Assembly: GCA_016719535.1 (NCBI GenBank)
Contig: JADJYX010000043.1
Location: 218,779 to 282,778, forward strand
Reading direction: 5' to 3'
Length of the DNA: 64,000 nt
Origin: Rubrivivax sp.
Lineage (GTDB): Bacteria > Pseudomonadota > Gammaproteobacteria > Burkholderiales > Burkholderiaceae_C
This document shows positions 25,258 to 33,116 of this stretch, in pieces. The notes beneath the pieces are model-generated. The model ran no database searches. It saw nothing but the letters and a program-made list of their open reading frames with translations, and was not told the origin of the DNA. The position numbers and the translations under genes are program-made. Position 1 is the first letter of the stretch; each line of letters opens with the position of its first letter.

Positions 25258-26508
25258 ATGCGCGGCATGTGTGACTCCACGGCCGGACGGCGTGTCGAAC
25301 GCCGGCGCAGGCTGGCCGCGGCGGCGGCCGGGTTGCTGACCGGCGCTGCCGCGGTGGCCGCCGAGGCCCCGGCCGCAGCAGCCGCAGCGGGCAGCGGGCC
25401 CTGGATCTTCGCCAGCGTGGCCTTCCTGGTGGTGGCTGCCGCCAGTTTTGCAGCCGGCCTGTGGCGCGCCGGCGCGCGCCGCGATGCGCCGCCGGTCGAC
25501 GCCGGCTCGACCTTGCCGGTGGCCGCACCCGCCCTGGCCACCCCGCCGGTCCTGCGCCGCCTGGCCAGCAGCCTGACGGCCGACGCCAGGCCGCTGTACC
25601 TGCTGGAATTCGATCGCGCCCGCGGCGAGCGGATGCTGGCGCACGCCAATGCCGCCGGCCTGCAGCAACTGGGCGTCGGCGCCGATGCCATCGGCCGCGC
25701 CTGGTCCGGCGTCGAGGCGGCGGCACCGGCCGCGTTGCGCACCGCGCTGGCCGAGCCCGGCACGCCCGGCGGCTGGTGGCTGCTGCGCGACGAGGCCGGC
25801 GCGCTGTGCCTGGCGCTGGGCCCCGAAAGCAGCAGCGCCGAGGCCGAGACGGCCTCGCTGGTCTATACCGTGTCGCATGACCTGCGTGCGCCGATCCGCG
25901 TCGTCGAGGGCTTCACGCGCATCGTCAAGGAAGACTACGGCCGCCAGCTCGACCGCGTCGGCAACGACCACCTCGACCGCGTGCTGGCCGCCGGCGCGCG
26001 CATGAACCAGATGATCGACGCCGTGCTGACGATGGCACGGCTGGCCTCGCAGCCGCTGGTGCGGCAGCCGGTGGACCTGTCTCAGCTGGCTGGCTTCATC
26101 GTCGACGACCTGGCGCGCGCCACCCCCGAGCGCGGCGTCGAGGTGGTCATCGAGCCCGGGCTGCGCGTGCGCGGCGACCCCACGCTGCTGCGGCTGGTGC
26201 TCGAGAACCTGCTCGGCAATGCCTGGAAATACAGCGGCCGGAATGCGCGCGCGCGCATCGAATTCGGCGCCGCCGTCGCCGACGGCCGGCGTGTGTTTGC
26301 CGTGCGCGACAACGGTGCCGGCTTCGACATGCGGGTGGCCGACCGCCTGTTCGGCCTCTTCCAGCGCCTGCACAGCGCCAAGGATTTTCCGGGCACCGGC
26401 GTCGGCCTGGCCTCGGTGCGCCGCATCGTGCAGCGCCATGGCGGCGAGGTGTGGGCGGAATCGGAACCCGGCCGCGGCGCGGCCTTCTACTTCACGCTGG
26501 CGGAATAG
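25258..26508 (+). CDS. Sensor histidine kinase, phytochrome-type HisKA
   Basis: A 416-residue kinase. An N-terminal leader region and one clear TM helix (WIFASVAFLVVAAASFAAGLW, about 45-66) precede a small, PAS-like but unassigned segment (95-190) and a HisKA domain with VSHDLRAPIRVVEGF (His207), then an ATPase domain with LVLENLLGNAWKYS (N box), RDNGAGFDM (G1) and GTGVGLASVRRIVQRHGG (G2). There is no receiver domain. Start may be ATG 25258 or 25267. It is divergent from the HPt operon and stops one base before the ANTAR regulator on the other strand; either could be its output. Confidence 0.88.
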   Translation: MRGMCDSTAGRRVERRRRLAAAAAGLLTGAAAVAAEAPAAAAAAGSGPWIFASVAFLVVAAASFAAGLWRAGARRDAPPVDAGSTLPVAAPALATPPVLRRLASSLTADARPLYLLEFDRARGERMLAHANAAGLQQLGVGADAIGRAWSGVEAAAPAALRTALAEPGTPGGWWLLRDEAGALCLALGPESSSAEAETASLVYTVSHDLRAPIRVVEGFTRIVKEDYGRQLDRVGNDHLDRVLAAGARMNQMIDAVLTMARLASQPLVRQPVDLSQLAGFIVDDLARATPERGVEVVIEPGLRVRGDPTLLRLVLENLLGNAWKYSGRNARARIEFGAAVADGRRVFAVRDNGAGFDMRVADRLFGLFQRLHSAKDFPGTGVGLASVRRIVQRHGGEVWAESEPGRGAAFYFTLAE

Positions 26509-26509
26509 G

Positions 26510-27148
26510 TCAGCCGTCGGCGCCGCGCGCCAGCTCCTCGACCGCCTGCAGCAGCCGTTCGGCCTGCTGCTCGACCGACAGGCCCTGCTCCTGAGCCAGG
26601 CGCTGGATGCGCTGCCAGGCACGCTCGCGCGGCAGTGAATAGCGGTGCATCACCACGCCCACGGCCATGGCGACGAGGTCGCGCGGCATCGCAGCCGGTG
26701 CCACCGGGGCCGGCTGCGGTGCCGCTGCTGCGGGCGTCGGCAGCGGGCCGGCGCGCAGCTTGGCCAGGGCGGCATCGACCGTGGGCACGATCTTGCCCAC
26801 GTCCAGCGGCTTGACGAGGTAGGCCACCGCACCCAGCGACGCCACCTTGGCCGCCGTCGCCTCGTCGGAGAAGGCCGACAGGAACATGAAGGGAATGCGG
26901 CAGACATCGCGCAGGTATTCGGCGACGTCGAAACCGGTCTTGCCTTCCATGCGGATGTCCAGCAGCGCCAGCTCGGGCCGGTGCTCGCGCGCCAGCAGGA
27001 TGGCGTCGTCGCCGTTGTCGGCGTCGATCACCTCGTAGCCGGCCTGCACCAGACCGTGCACCACGGTGGCCAGCACCAGGCGGTCATCGTCGAGCACCAG
27101 GATGCGACCCTTGCTGCCGGGCGATGGCGCCGGCGAGCCGGCCTTCAT
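26510..27148 (-). CDS. ANTAR-domain response regulator (AmiR/NasT type)
   Basis: A 212-residue regulator with receiver domain (residues 14-130, Asp64 in LALLDIRMEGKTG, Lys in YLVKPLDVG) and a C-terminal ANTAR domain (VAMAVGVVMHRYSLPRERAW, then QEQGLSVEQQAERLL). ANTAR proteins bind tandem RNA hexaloop hairpins to prevent transcription termination, so the output is probably RNA-level control. The ATG at 27148 lies 25 bases after the multi-PAS kinase, which carries the HisKA_2 type often paired with ANTAR regulators. An upstream frame extension to 27187 would overlap the kinase end. Confidence 0.92.
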   Translation of the reverse strand: MKAGSPAPSPGSKGRILVLDDDRLVLATVVHGLVQAGYEVIDADNGDDAILLAREHRPELALLDIRMEGKTGFDVAEYLRDVCRIPFMFLSAFSDEATAAKVASLGAVAYLVKPLDVGKIVPTVDAALAKLRAGPLPTPAAAAPQPAPVAPAAMPRDLVAMAVGVVMHRYSLPRERAWQRIQRLAQEQGLSVEQQAERLLQAVEELARGADG

Positions 27149-27173
27149 GGGGTGGCACCTTGCTGCATGGCCT

Positions 27174-30100
27174 TCATTGTGCGGCAAGCGGCGCCGGCGG
27201 CAGCGGGCCCGGGTCGCGCTGCACGCTGGGCGCGCGCAGGCGCACCAGGGCCACCACCTCGTCGCCCTGCTGTTCCAGCGTCAGCGTGGCGCTGCGCCGC
27301 GGCAGCAGCGCGCGCGCCAGGCCCAGGCCCGACAGGCTGCCCGGGAAGCGCGCGAGGTCGAAGCCCGGCGGCAGCCGGCCGCGGTTGGCGATGGCCACCC
27401 GCACGCCATCGCCGTCGACGCCGGCCTCGCAGCGCAGGCTGTCGCCGCTGCCATGCTTGACGGCGTTGGTGAGCAGTTCGTTGAGCGTGAGCGCGATCGG
27501 AATCGACTCGGCCTCGGGCATCAGCCAGTGCGCGGCCTCGTCGGAGGTCACGACCTGGATGCTGCGCCCGAAGGTGCGCTGCACCGAGCCGGCGATGGCC
27601 TGCAGCACATGCGCCACGCGCAGCGGCCCGCCCGAGCCGACCTGCAGCCCGTAGACCTGCGCGATCGCCTGCACCTGGCTGACGGCCTCGGTCAGCATGG
27701 GCCCGACGCCGGGGTGGCGCTCGGCATGCTGCTGCAGCAGCCCGGCCACGCCCTGCAGGTTGTTCTTGATGCGGTGGTGCACCTCGCGCACCAGCACCTC
27801 GCGCTGGGCGATGGCGGCCTGCAGCCGCGCCTGCTCGGCGGCGCGCTGCTCGGTGACGTCGCTGGCCACCAGCAGCAGCTGCGGCGCCGCCTCGGCACCG
27901 GGGTCGACGGCCACCACGCGCACGTCCCACACGCGCGCGCCGCCGGGGTCGCCGTCGTCGCGCCATTCATGGTGCTGCGCCGCGGCCTCACCGCTGCTGC
28001 GCGTGAGCCACTCGGTCAGCGCGGTGGCCTTGCCGGGGCCCAGGCACTCGTCGGGCGTGCGGCCGGTGATGCGATCGAGCGGCTGGCCGAAGAAGGTGCC
28101 GGCCATCTGGTTGAGCTGCAGCACGCGCAGCGAGCGCGCGTCGAAGAGCGCGATGGCCAGCGGCGCGGTCTCGATCATGCGCTGCAGCGAGGCCTGCGCC
28201 TGCGCGATGCTGACCTCGGCGCGGCGCCGGCGCTCGATGTCGAGCAGCGCGAAGGTCAGCTGCCGGCCGGCGCTGCCGCCGCGGCTGGTGACGACGGCAT
28301 TGCCGACGACCCAGAATTCCCGCCCGTCGCGCGCCTTCAGGCGGCATTCGAAGGTCTCGGCCTGGCCATCGGCCAGGCGCTGCAGGTAGTCGACGCGGCG
28401 CAGCGGGTGGTCGGGCTCGGGCGTGGCGACGATGTGGATGGCCTCGCCGACGAAGTCGGCCAGCTCGCCGCCGAACATGCGCCGCGCCGAACGGTTCATC
28501 CACTCGATGCCGCCGTCGCCCACGGTGACGATGCCCACCAGCACCGAGTCGAGCAGCGCGCGCGTGCGCTCGGCCTGCCCGGCCAGCGATTCGCGCGCGC
28601 GGTAGCGCTCGTCGACGTCGACGTAGGAGCAGATGACGCCGGCCTCGGGGTCGCCGGCGTCGACCGGGCGCGCGGCCACCTGCACCCACAGCAGGCTGCC
28701 GTCGCGGCGGCGCAGCCGTCGCTCGGCGCTGAAGCGGCCCTGCTGGCGCAGCGCGCGCGCGAGCTCGGTCTCGAATTCGACGCATTCGCGCGCATCGGCG
28801 TGCAGCTCCGAGCCGTCGAGCGCCGTCAGTTCAGGCGCTGCATAGCCGGTCAGCGTGGCCATGGCCTGGTTGGCGCGCTCGATGCGGCGCCCGCGCATGT
28901 AGACGATGCCCACGTCCGACAGGCTGAACATCAGCTCGCGCTCGCGCCCCACGCGTTCCAGGTCGGCCTGCTGCGACTTCAGGCGCGAGATGTCGGTCAG
29001 CACCGCCACCGCCTCGGGCACGCCCTGCGAATCCTCGGCGCGGCGCAGCGAGAGCGTGAACCACACCGGCCCCGCCAGGTCCTCGCGGCCGGGCAACTCG
29101 GCCTCGAAGGGCTGGCCCACCGCCAGCGCCAGCGAAGCCCGCTGCACCACCGGCGCGGCGTCGGGCAGGTCGGCGAACAGGCCTTCGAAGCTGGCGCCGG
29201 CGGCAGCGCCGGGGGGCAGGCCGAGCATGCGCTCGAAGCGCCGGTTGCAGCGCACCAGCATGCTGCCGCGCAGGTAGGCGATGCCCGCGGTGGAGCCATC
29301 GAGGATGGTCGACAGCTCGCGCAGCAGCTGCTCGTTGCGGCGCTGCGCCTGCTCCTGCTCGGTGACGTCGAGCGTCACCACCGAAGTCGTCGGCCGGTCG
29401 CTGCCGAGCACGCCGGGTTCGACGCGCGTCAGCAGCCAGCGCTGGCCGAGTTCGGGGTGGCGCACCGCAAAGCGCACCTCGACGCGCTCGCCGCGGCGCA
29501 GCGCGCGCTGCAGGCGCTCGTATTCGGGCAGCGAGGTGGGCTCCACCAGCTCGCGGCCGATGCCCAGCAGCCCGCTGCCGGCGGCGGCCGGTGCAGACCC
29601 GCCGCCGCCACCGCCGCCCCGGCGCAGCGGCGCCAGCCAGCCGCGCGCCGGGTCGTAGGTGGCCACGCCGACGCTGGCGGTGTGCATCAGCGCACCCATC
29701 TCCAGCTGCGCAAGGTCGCGCTCCTCCTCGGCGCTGCGGTCCTCCACCACCGCCATGTAGCGCCGTTCGCCGCTGCGGGTGGCAAAGCTCGACAGGCGGG
29801 CACCCAGGCGGCGCAGCCGGCCGTCGCCCAGGCGCACCGAGGCCTGGCGCTCGATCGGCGCCGCCCCCGGCACCAGTTCGGGCAGCGGCGTGCCGTCGCG
29901 CCAGGCCAGCAGGTCCTGCAGGTCACGATCGGCCTCCGACAGCAGCACCGGCACGCGCTCGACCAGCAGCTCGAAAGCGGGGTTGGAGCGCACGATCAGC
30001 CCGCCATGGTCGAACACCAGCATGCCCACCGGGCTGAGGTCGAACCACTGCGCCAGCTCGTTGAGCGAGCGCTCGGCCTGCGCACGCGCCACATGCTCGG

Positions 30101-30857
30101 CGGTCGAGTCCTGCAGCAGTTCCAGCAGCAGGCGCCGGCCATCGGCGTGCACCGGGTACAGCACCGAGCGGCACCAGCGTTCGGCGCCGCCGGCATGCAG
30201 CAGCCGGCGTTCCATCAGCGTGGCCACGCTGCCGGGGCGCGGCGCGTCGCCCAACGCACGACGTGCGGCGACGAACAGGTCCTGCTCGTCGGGCGGCGAC
30301 AGCTCGGCGACGTCATGCCCCAGCAGCGTCGTGCGCGCGTGGCCGCTGAAGGCGAGGAAGGCATCGTTGACATCGACGATGCGCTGCGCCTCGTCGTGCA
30401 GCAGCGCCGGAAACGGCGCCGACCACAGCATGCGCAGCAGTTCGGCATGGGCGGCGGGGGCGGCATGGGCGGCGCTGGCCGGCTGGGCGGGCGCGGCCTC
30501 GCTCAGGCGCGTGGCCAGCGGTGGCGCCAGCACCTGCACGCGCAGCAGCCGCAGCGTGCCCTGGCTCCACTGGATGGCGCGCAGCACGCCCGCATCGCCG
30601 GCCTCGAGCAAGGCTTCGGTGCGCGCACGGCCCTGCAGCGCAAACCAGTGCACCAGATCCGCACCCAGCGGTGCCAGCACGGCATCGGCCCTCTGGCCCG
30701 GCTGCAGCGCCAGCAGGCGGCGCGCCGCGGCGTTGCCGCCGCGCAGCAGCGGCGCCGCCGGCGCGCCGGCGGCGTCGAACCACAGCAGCGGGTCGGTCAG
30801 TTCGTCCAGCAGCTCGGCCGGAACGGTCTCGGCAGCGTGCGCTTCGGACCGGGTCAC
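27174..30857 (-). CDS. Multi-PAS sensor histidine kinase of the HisKA_2 family
   Basis: A 1227-residue cytoplasmic kinase with no TM helix. After an N-terminal segment it has about seven PAS/PAC units between residues 140 and 1000, seen by repeating motifs such as GHARTTLLGHDVAELSP, LTGYAAPELTALDGSEL and MFGGELADFVGEAIH, each followed by a PAC strand. The C-terminus is a HisKA_2 dimerisation domain with VREVHHRIKNNLQGVAGLL (phospho-His near 1026) and an ATPase domain with ALTLNELLTNAVKHG. The GTG start at 30857 is ten bases after the HDOD gene's neighbour frame ends, and the ANTAR regulator follows. Ligands of the PAS units are unknown. Confidence 0.93.
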   Translation of the reverse strand: MTRSEAHAAETVPAELLDELTDPLLWFDAAGAPAAPLLRGGNAAARRLLALQPGQRADAVLAPLGADLVHWFALQGRARTEALLEAGDAGVLRAIQWSQGTLRLLRVQVLAPPLATRLSEAAPAQPASAAHAAPAAHAELLRMLWSAPFPALLHDEAQRIVDVNDAFLAFSGHARTTLLGHDVAELSPPDEQDLFVAARRALGDAPRPGSVATLMERRLLHAGGAERWCRSVLYPVHADGRRLLLELLQDSTAEHVARAQAERSLNELAQWFDLSPVGMLVFDHGGLIVRSNPAFELLVERVPVLLSEADRDLQDLLAWRDGTPLPELVPGAAPIERQASVRLGDGRLRRLGARLSSFATRSGERRYMAVVEDRSAEEERDLAQLEMGALMHTASVGVATYDPARGWLAPLRRGGGGGGGSAPAAAGSGLLGIGRELVEPTSLPEYERLQRALRRGERVEVRFAVRHPELGQRWLLTRVEPGVLGSDRPTTSVVTLDVTEQEQAQRRNEQLLRELSTILDGSTAGIAYLRGSMLVRCNRRFERMLGLPPGAAAGASFEGLFADLPDAAPVVQRASLALAVGQPFEAELPGREDLAGPVWFTLSLRRAEDSQGVPEAVAVLTDISRLKSQQADLERVGRERELMFSLSDVGIVYMRGRRIERANQAMATLTGYAAPELTALDGSELHADARECVEFETELARALRQQGRFSAERRLRRRDGSLLWVQVAARPVDAGDPEAGVICSYVDVDERYRARESLAGQAERTRALLDSVLVGIVTVGDGGIEWMNRSARRMFGGELADFVGEAIHIVATPEPDHPLRRVDYLQRLADGQAETFECRLKARDGREFWVVGNAVVTSRGGSAGRQLTFALLDIERRRRAEVSIAQAQASLQRMIETAPLAIALFDARSLRVLQLNQMAGTFFGQPLDRITGRTPDECLGPGKATALTEWLTRSSGEAAAQHHEWRDDGDPGGARVWDVRVVAVDPGAEAAPQLLLVASDVTEQRAAEQARLQAAIAQREVLVREVHHRIKNNLQGVAGLLQQHAERHPGVGPMLTEAVSQVQAIAQVYGLQVGSGGPLRVAHVLQAIAGSVQRTFGRSIQVVTSDEAAHWLMPEAESIPIALTLNELLTNAVKHGSGDSLRCEAGVDGDGVRVAIANRGRLPPGFDLARFPGSLSGLGLARALLPRRSATLTLEQQGDEVVALVRLRAPSVQRDPGPLPPAPLAAQ

Positions 30858-30867
30858 GCTTTCGGCA

Positions 30868-32100
30868 TCACTCGAGCTGCGCCGCCGAGGCCAGCGCCGC
30901 CAGCAGCGCGCGGTTGATCTCGGCCGGCGCGAGGAACAGCCGCTCGGCGCACTCGCGCACGTCGATCACCGACTCCTGCTCGATGGCCTGCACCAGGTCG
31001 AGGTAGGGCAGGAAAGGCCCTTCCTCACCCAGCAGCGCCTGGCGCACCCGGTCGGCCACCGGCACCGATCGCAGCAGGTCGGCAAAAGGCTGGCCCAGCA
31101 GCCGGTCGAGCAGCGAGAAGACGCCGCAGATGAAGAGCTCGCCGCGCAGTTCGGCGTCGCCGCTTTCCTTGACCAGCTCTTCCATGATGAGCCCGCGGCG
31201 CACGGCCGCGAACATCACCGGCTTCATGTTGGCGTCCTTGCTGGCCGAGGCCAGCAGCAGCGCCAGCCAGCGCTTGAGCTTCTGGTAGCCCAGCATCATC
31301 AGCGCGTGACGGAAGGAACCGATCTCGACCGGCAGCCCGAAGCCCGGCGAATTGATGTAGCGGATGAGGCGGAAGGCCAGCGTGGGGTCGTTCTTCAGCA
31401 CCGCCTCGAGGCGCTCGACCGGTTCCTCGCGGTCGACGCGGTTGATCAGCTCGAGAATGACCTGCAGTTCCGGCGCCACCGTCTTCTTGGCGGCGGTGGG
31501 TGGCGGCGGGTCGCCGAGGGGCCAGCCCGCGGCCACCACGCAGCCCGCCGCAAAGGCCGCGTCCAGGTCCGCCGGGCTGCGCACGCCCAGGCGCAGCCGT
31601 GCCGGCGAGGTGCCCTTGTGCGGCGGCGCCGCGGCATCCTCGATCTGCAGCGCGAAGCAGCCCGCCAGCGCCGGCGGCAGCGGCTCGCGCGGCGTGCCCT
31701 TCAACGCCAGCGTGCCGCCGGCGCCCGCCAGCGCCTGCGCCGAGGCGGCGATCAGCGGCTCGGCGATCATGAACGCCGGCACCTCGACCATGAAGCGCGG
31801 CACGGCCGGGGCATCGAGCAGCGACTGCAGCAGCGGCTCGCTGGCGGCATTGATCAGCAGCGACAGCCCGGCCGTCGGCGAGGCACCACCGCCAGCCTGC
31901 AGCGGCCGCATGCGCAGCGACAGCGCGCCGGCGCGGTCGGGCCAGACCTCGGCCAGCAGCTGCATCAGGGTGGCGCCGTCGACGCTGGCCGCGGGCGATT
32001 CCGGCGCCAGCGTCAGCCGCGTGGCCACCACCGACCGCTGGCGGTCGATGACGGCGCTGTAGCCCAGCACCAGCTTGGCGAGAAGGGGATGGTCTGGCAT
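30868..32100 (-). CDS. EAL-like/HDOD domain protein (YuxH type)
   Basis: A 410-residue signalling protein. Residues 1-190 resemble an EAL domain in position and pattern (VLGYSAVIDRQRSVVATRL) but lack the EAL, DDFGTG and KIDR residues, so it cannot hydrolyse c-di-GMP. Residues 200-400 form an HDOD domain (LNKDPTLAFRL-like core VLKNDPTLAFRLIRYINSPG, and FRHALMMLGYQKLKRWLALL). Proteins of this build, e.g. CdgB/YuxH types, link second-messenger or stress cues to motility. It starts 64 bases after flgL on the same strand, so may be read through from the flagellar operon. Confidence 0.88.
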   Translation of the reverse strand: MPDHPLLAKLVLGYSAVIDRQRSVVATRLTLAPESPAASVDGATLMQLLAEVWPDRAGALSLRMRPLQAGGGASPTAGLSLLINAASEPLLQSLLDAPAVPRFMVEVPAFMIAEPLIAASAQALAGAGGTLALKGTPREPLPPALAGCFALQIEDAAAPPHKGTSPARLRLGVRSPADLDAAFAAGCVVAAGWPLGDPPPPTAAKKTVAPELQVILELINRVDREEPVERLEAVLKNDPTLAFRLIRYINSPGFGLPVEIGSFRHALMMLGYQKLKRWLALLLASASKDANMKPVMFAAVRRGLIMEELVKESGDAELRGELFICGVFSLLDRLLGQPFADLLRSVPVADRVRQALLGEEGPFLPYLDLVQAIEQESVIDVRECAERLFLAPAEINRALLAALASAAQLE

Positions 32101-32164
32101 GTGTGAAAGGGCCCTGAGGAGCAGGCAGGCGGCGCCGCGGGGCACCTCGCGCCGATGACCGGCG

Positions 32165-33094
32165 TCAGCCGCTGATGTAGTTGAACAGCGACAGCTTCTG
32201 CACCATCGAATAAGCCCTCAGGGCCGCATCGTAGCCGGTTTGCTGGTTCTGGAAATCCGAGATCGCCTGCACCATGTCCAGGTCTTCGGCACTGGATCGT
32301 TCGTTCTGCGCCGCCAGCTTGCCGTCGGCGATGCGCAGCTCGACCTGGTCCATGCGGTTGAGCGCCTCGCCGGTGCGCGCGCGCACCGACAGCAGGTGGG
32401 CATGGAAGGTGTCGAGGTCGCCAACGCCGGTCTTCACCGCCGCCGCCACCTGGGCATCGGTGGCGCCGCCGGCCGAGAGCTGGCCGATGGCGGTGTCGAG
32501 CACGTCGAAGACCGAGACCGTGACGCCCGCCGCCGCCGTCGGCGCCTGCAGCCAGGTCAGCTCGCCGTCGAGCGAGGTGCCGATCGATTCGTTGGACGCC
32601 ACCCGCGTATCGCCGGCCGAGCCCTGGTAGGCGACGCTGCCGGCACCGGTCTCGACGAAGGGCGGCGACGCCGTGCCCTGGCCGCCGAAGAGGTAGTTGC
32701 CGGTGCCGTCGCCGCGGTTGGCCACCCCCAGCAGCTGCTGGCGCAGCGCTTGCAGCGTCTGCACGAGCATGCCGCGCTCGCCGTCGGAATAGGTCGGGTT
32801 GCCGGCAGCCAGCAGCGTCTCGCGCGCCTGCTGGATCAGCTCGCCGGCATCGCCGAGCGCGGTCTCGGCCAGCTGTGTGGCCGTGCGCGCGGCCTCGAGC
32901 GCACGCTGGTGCGCATCGGCACGCGTCATCGCCGCCAGCGCCCGCTCGGCGCGCGCCGCTGCCACCGGGTCGTCGCTGGGCTTGGCCACGCGCTTGCCGG
33001 TGGTCAGCTGTTCCTGGCTGGTCTGCAGATCCTGCTGGCGCCGCTGCAGGCTGAAGATGACGTTCTGGTAGGCGTTGTGGGTGGTGACGCGCAT
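32165..33094 (-). CDS. flgL: Flagellar hook-filament junction protein FlgL (HAP3)
   Basis: Joins the hook-associated FlgK layer to the flagellin filament. The 309-residue protein has the flagellin-like N-terminal coiled segment (RVTTHNAYQNVIFSLQRRQQ, EQLTTGKRVAKPSDDPVAAA) and matching C-terminal helix ending SMVQKLSLFNYISG. The central variable domain includes GNYLFGGQGT. It is the last flg gene of the run, 22 bases after flgK. Confidence 0.96.
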   Translation of the reverse strand: MRVTTHNAYQNVIFSLQRRQQDLQTSQEQLTTGKRVAKPSDDPVAAARAERALAAMTRADAHQRALEAARTATQLAETALGDAGELIQQARETLLAAGNPTYSDGERGMLVQTLQALRQQLLGVANRGDGTGNYLFGGQGTASPPFVETGAGSVAYQGSAGDTRVASNESIGTSLDGELTWLQAPTAAAGVTVSVFDVLDTAIGQLSAGGATDAQVAAAVKTGVGDLDTFHAHLLSVRARTGEALNRMDQVELRIADGKLAAQNERSSAEDLDMVQAISDFQNQQTGYDAALRAYSMVQKLSLFNYISG

Positions 33095-33116
33095 CGGGTT
33101 TCCTTCACCGCTTCAT

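Noticed and set aside
25253..25267. TACAAT as a -10 box giving a leaderless kinase transcript
   Set aside because: No -35 at proper spacing and the box overlaps the first candidate ATG; evidence too thin.
27066..30917. A 1283-residue plus-strand open frame
   Set aside because: Exact antisense shadow of the multi-PAS kinase; same compositional artefact.
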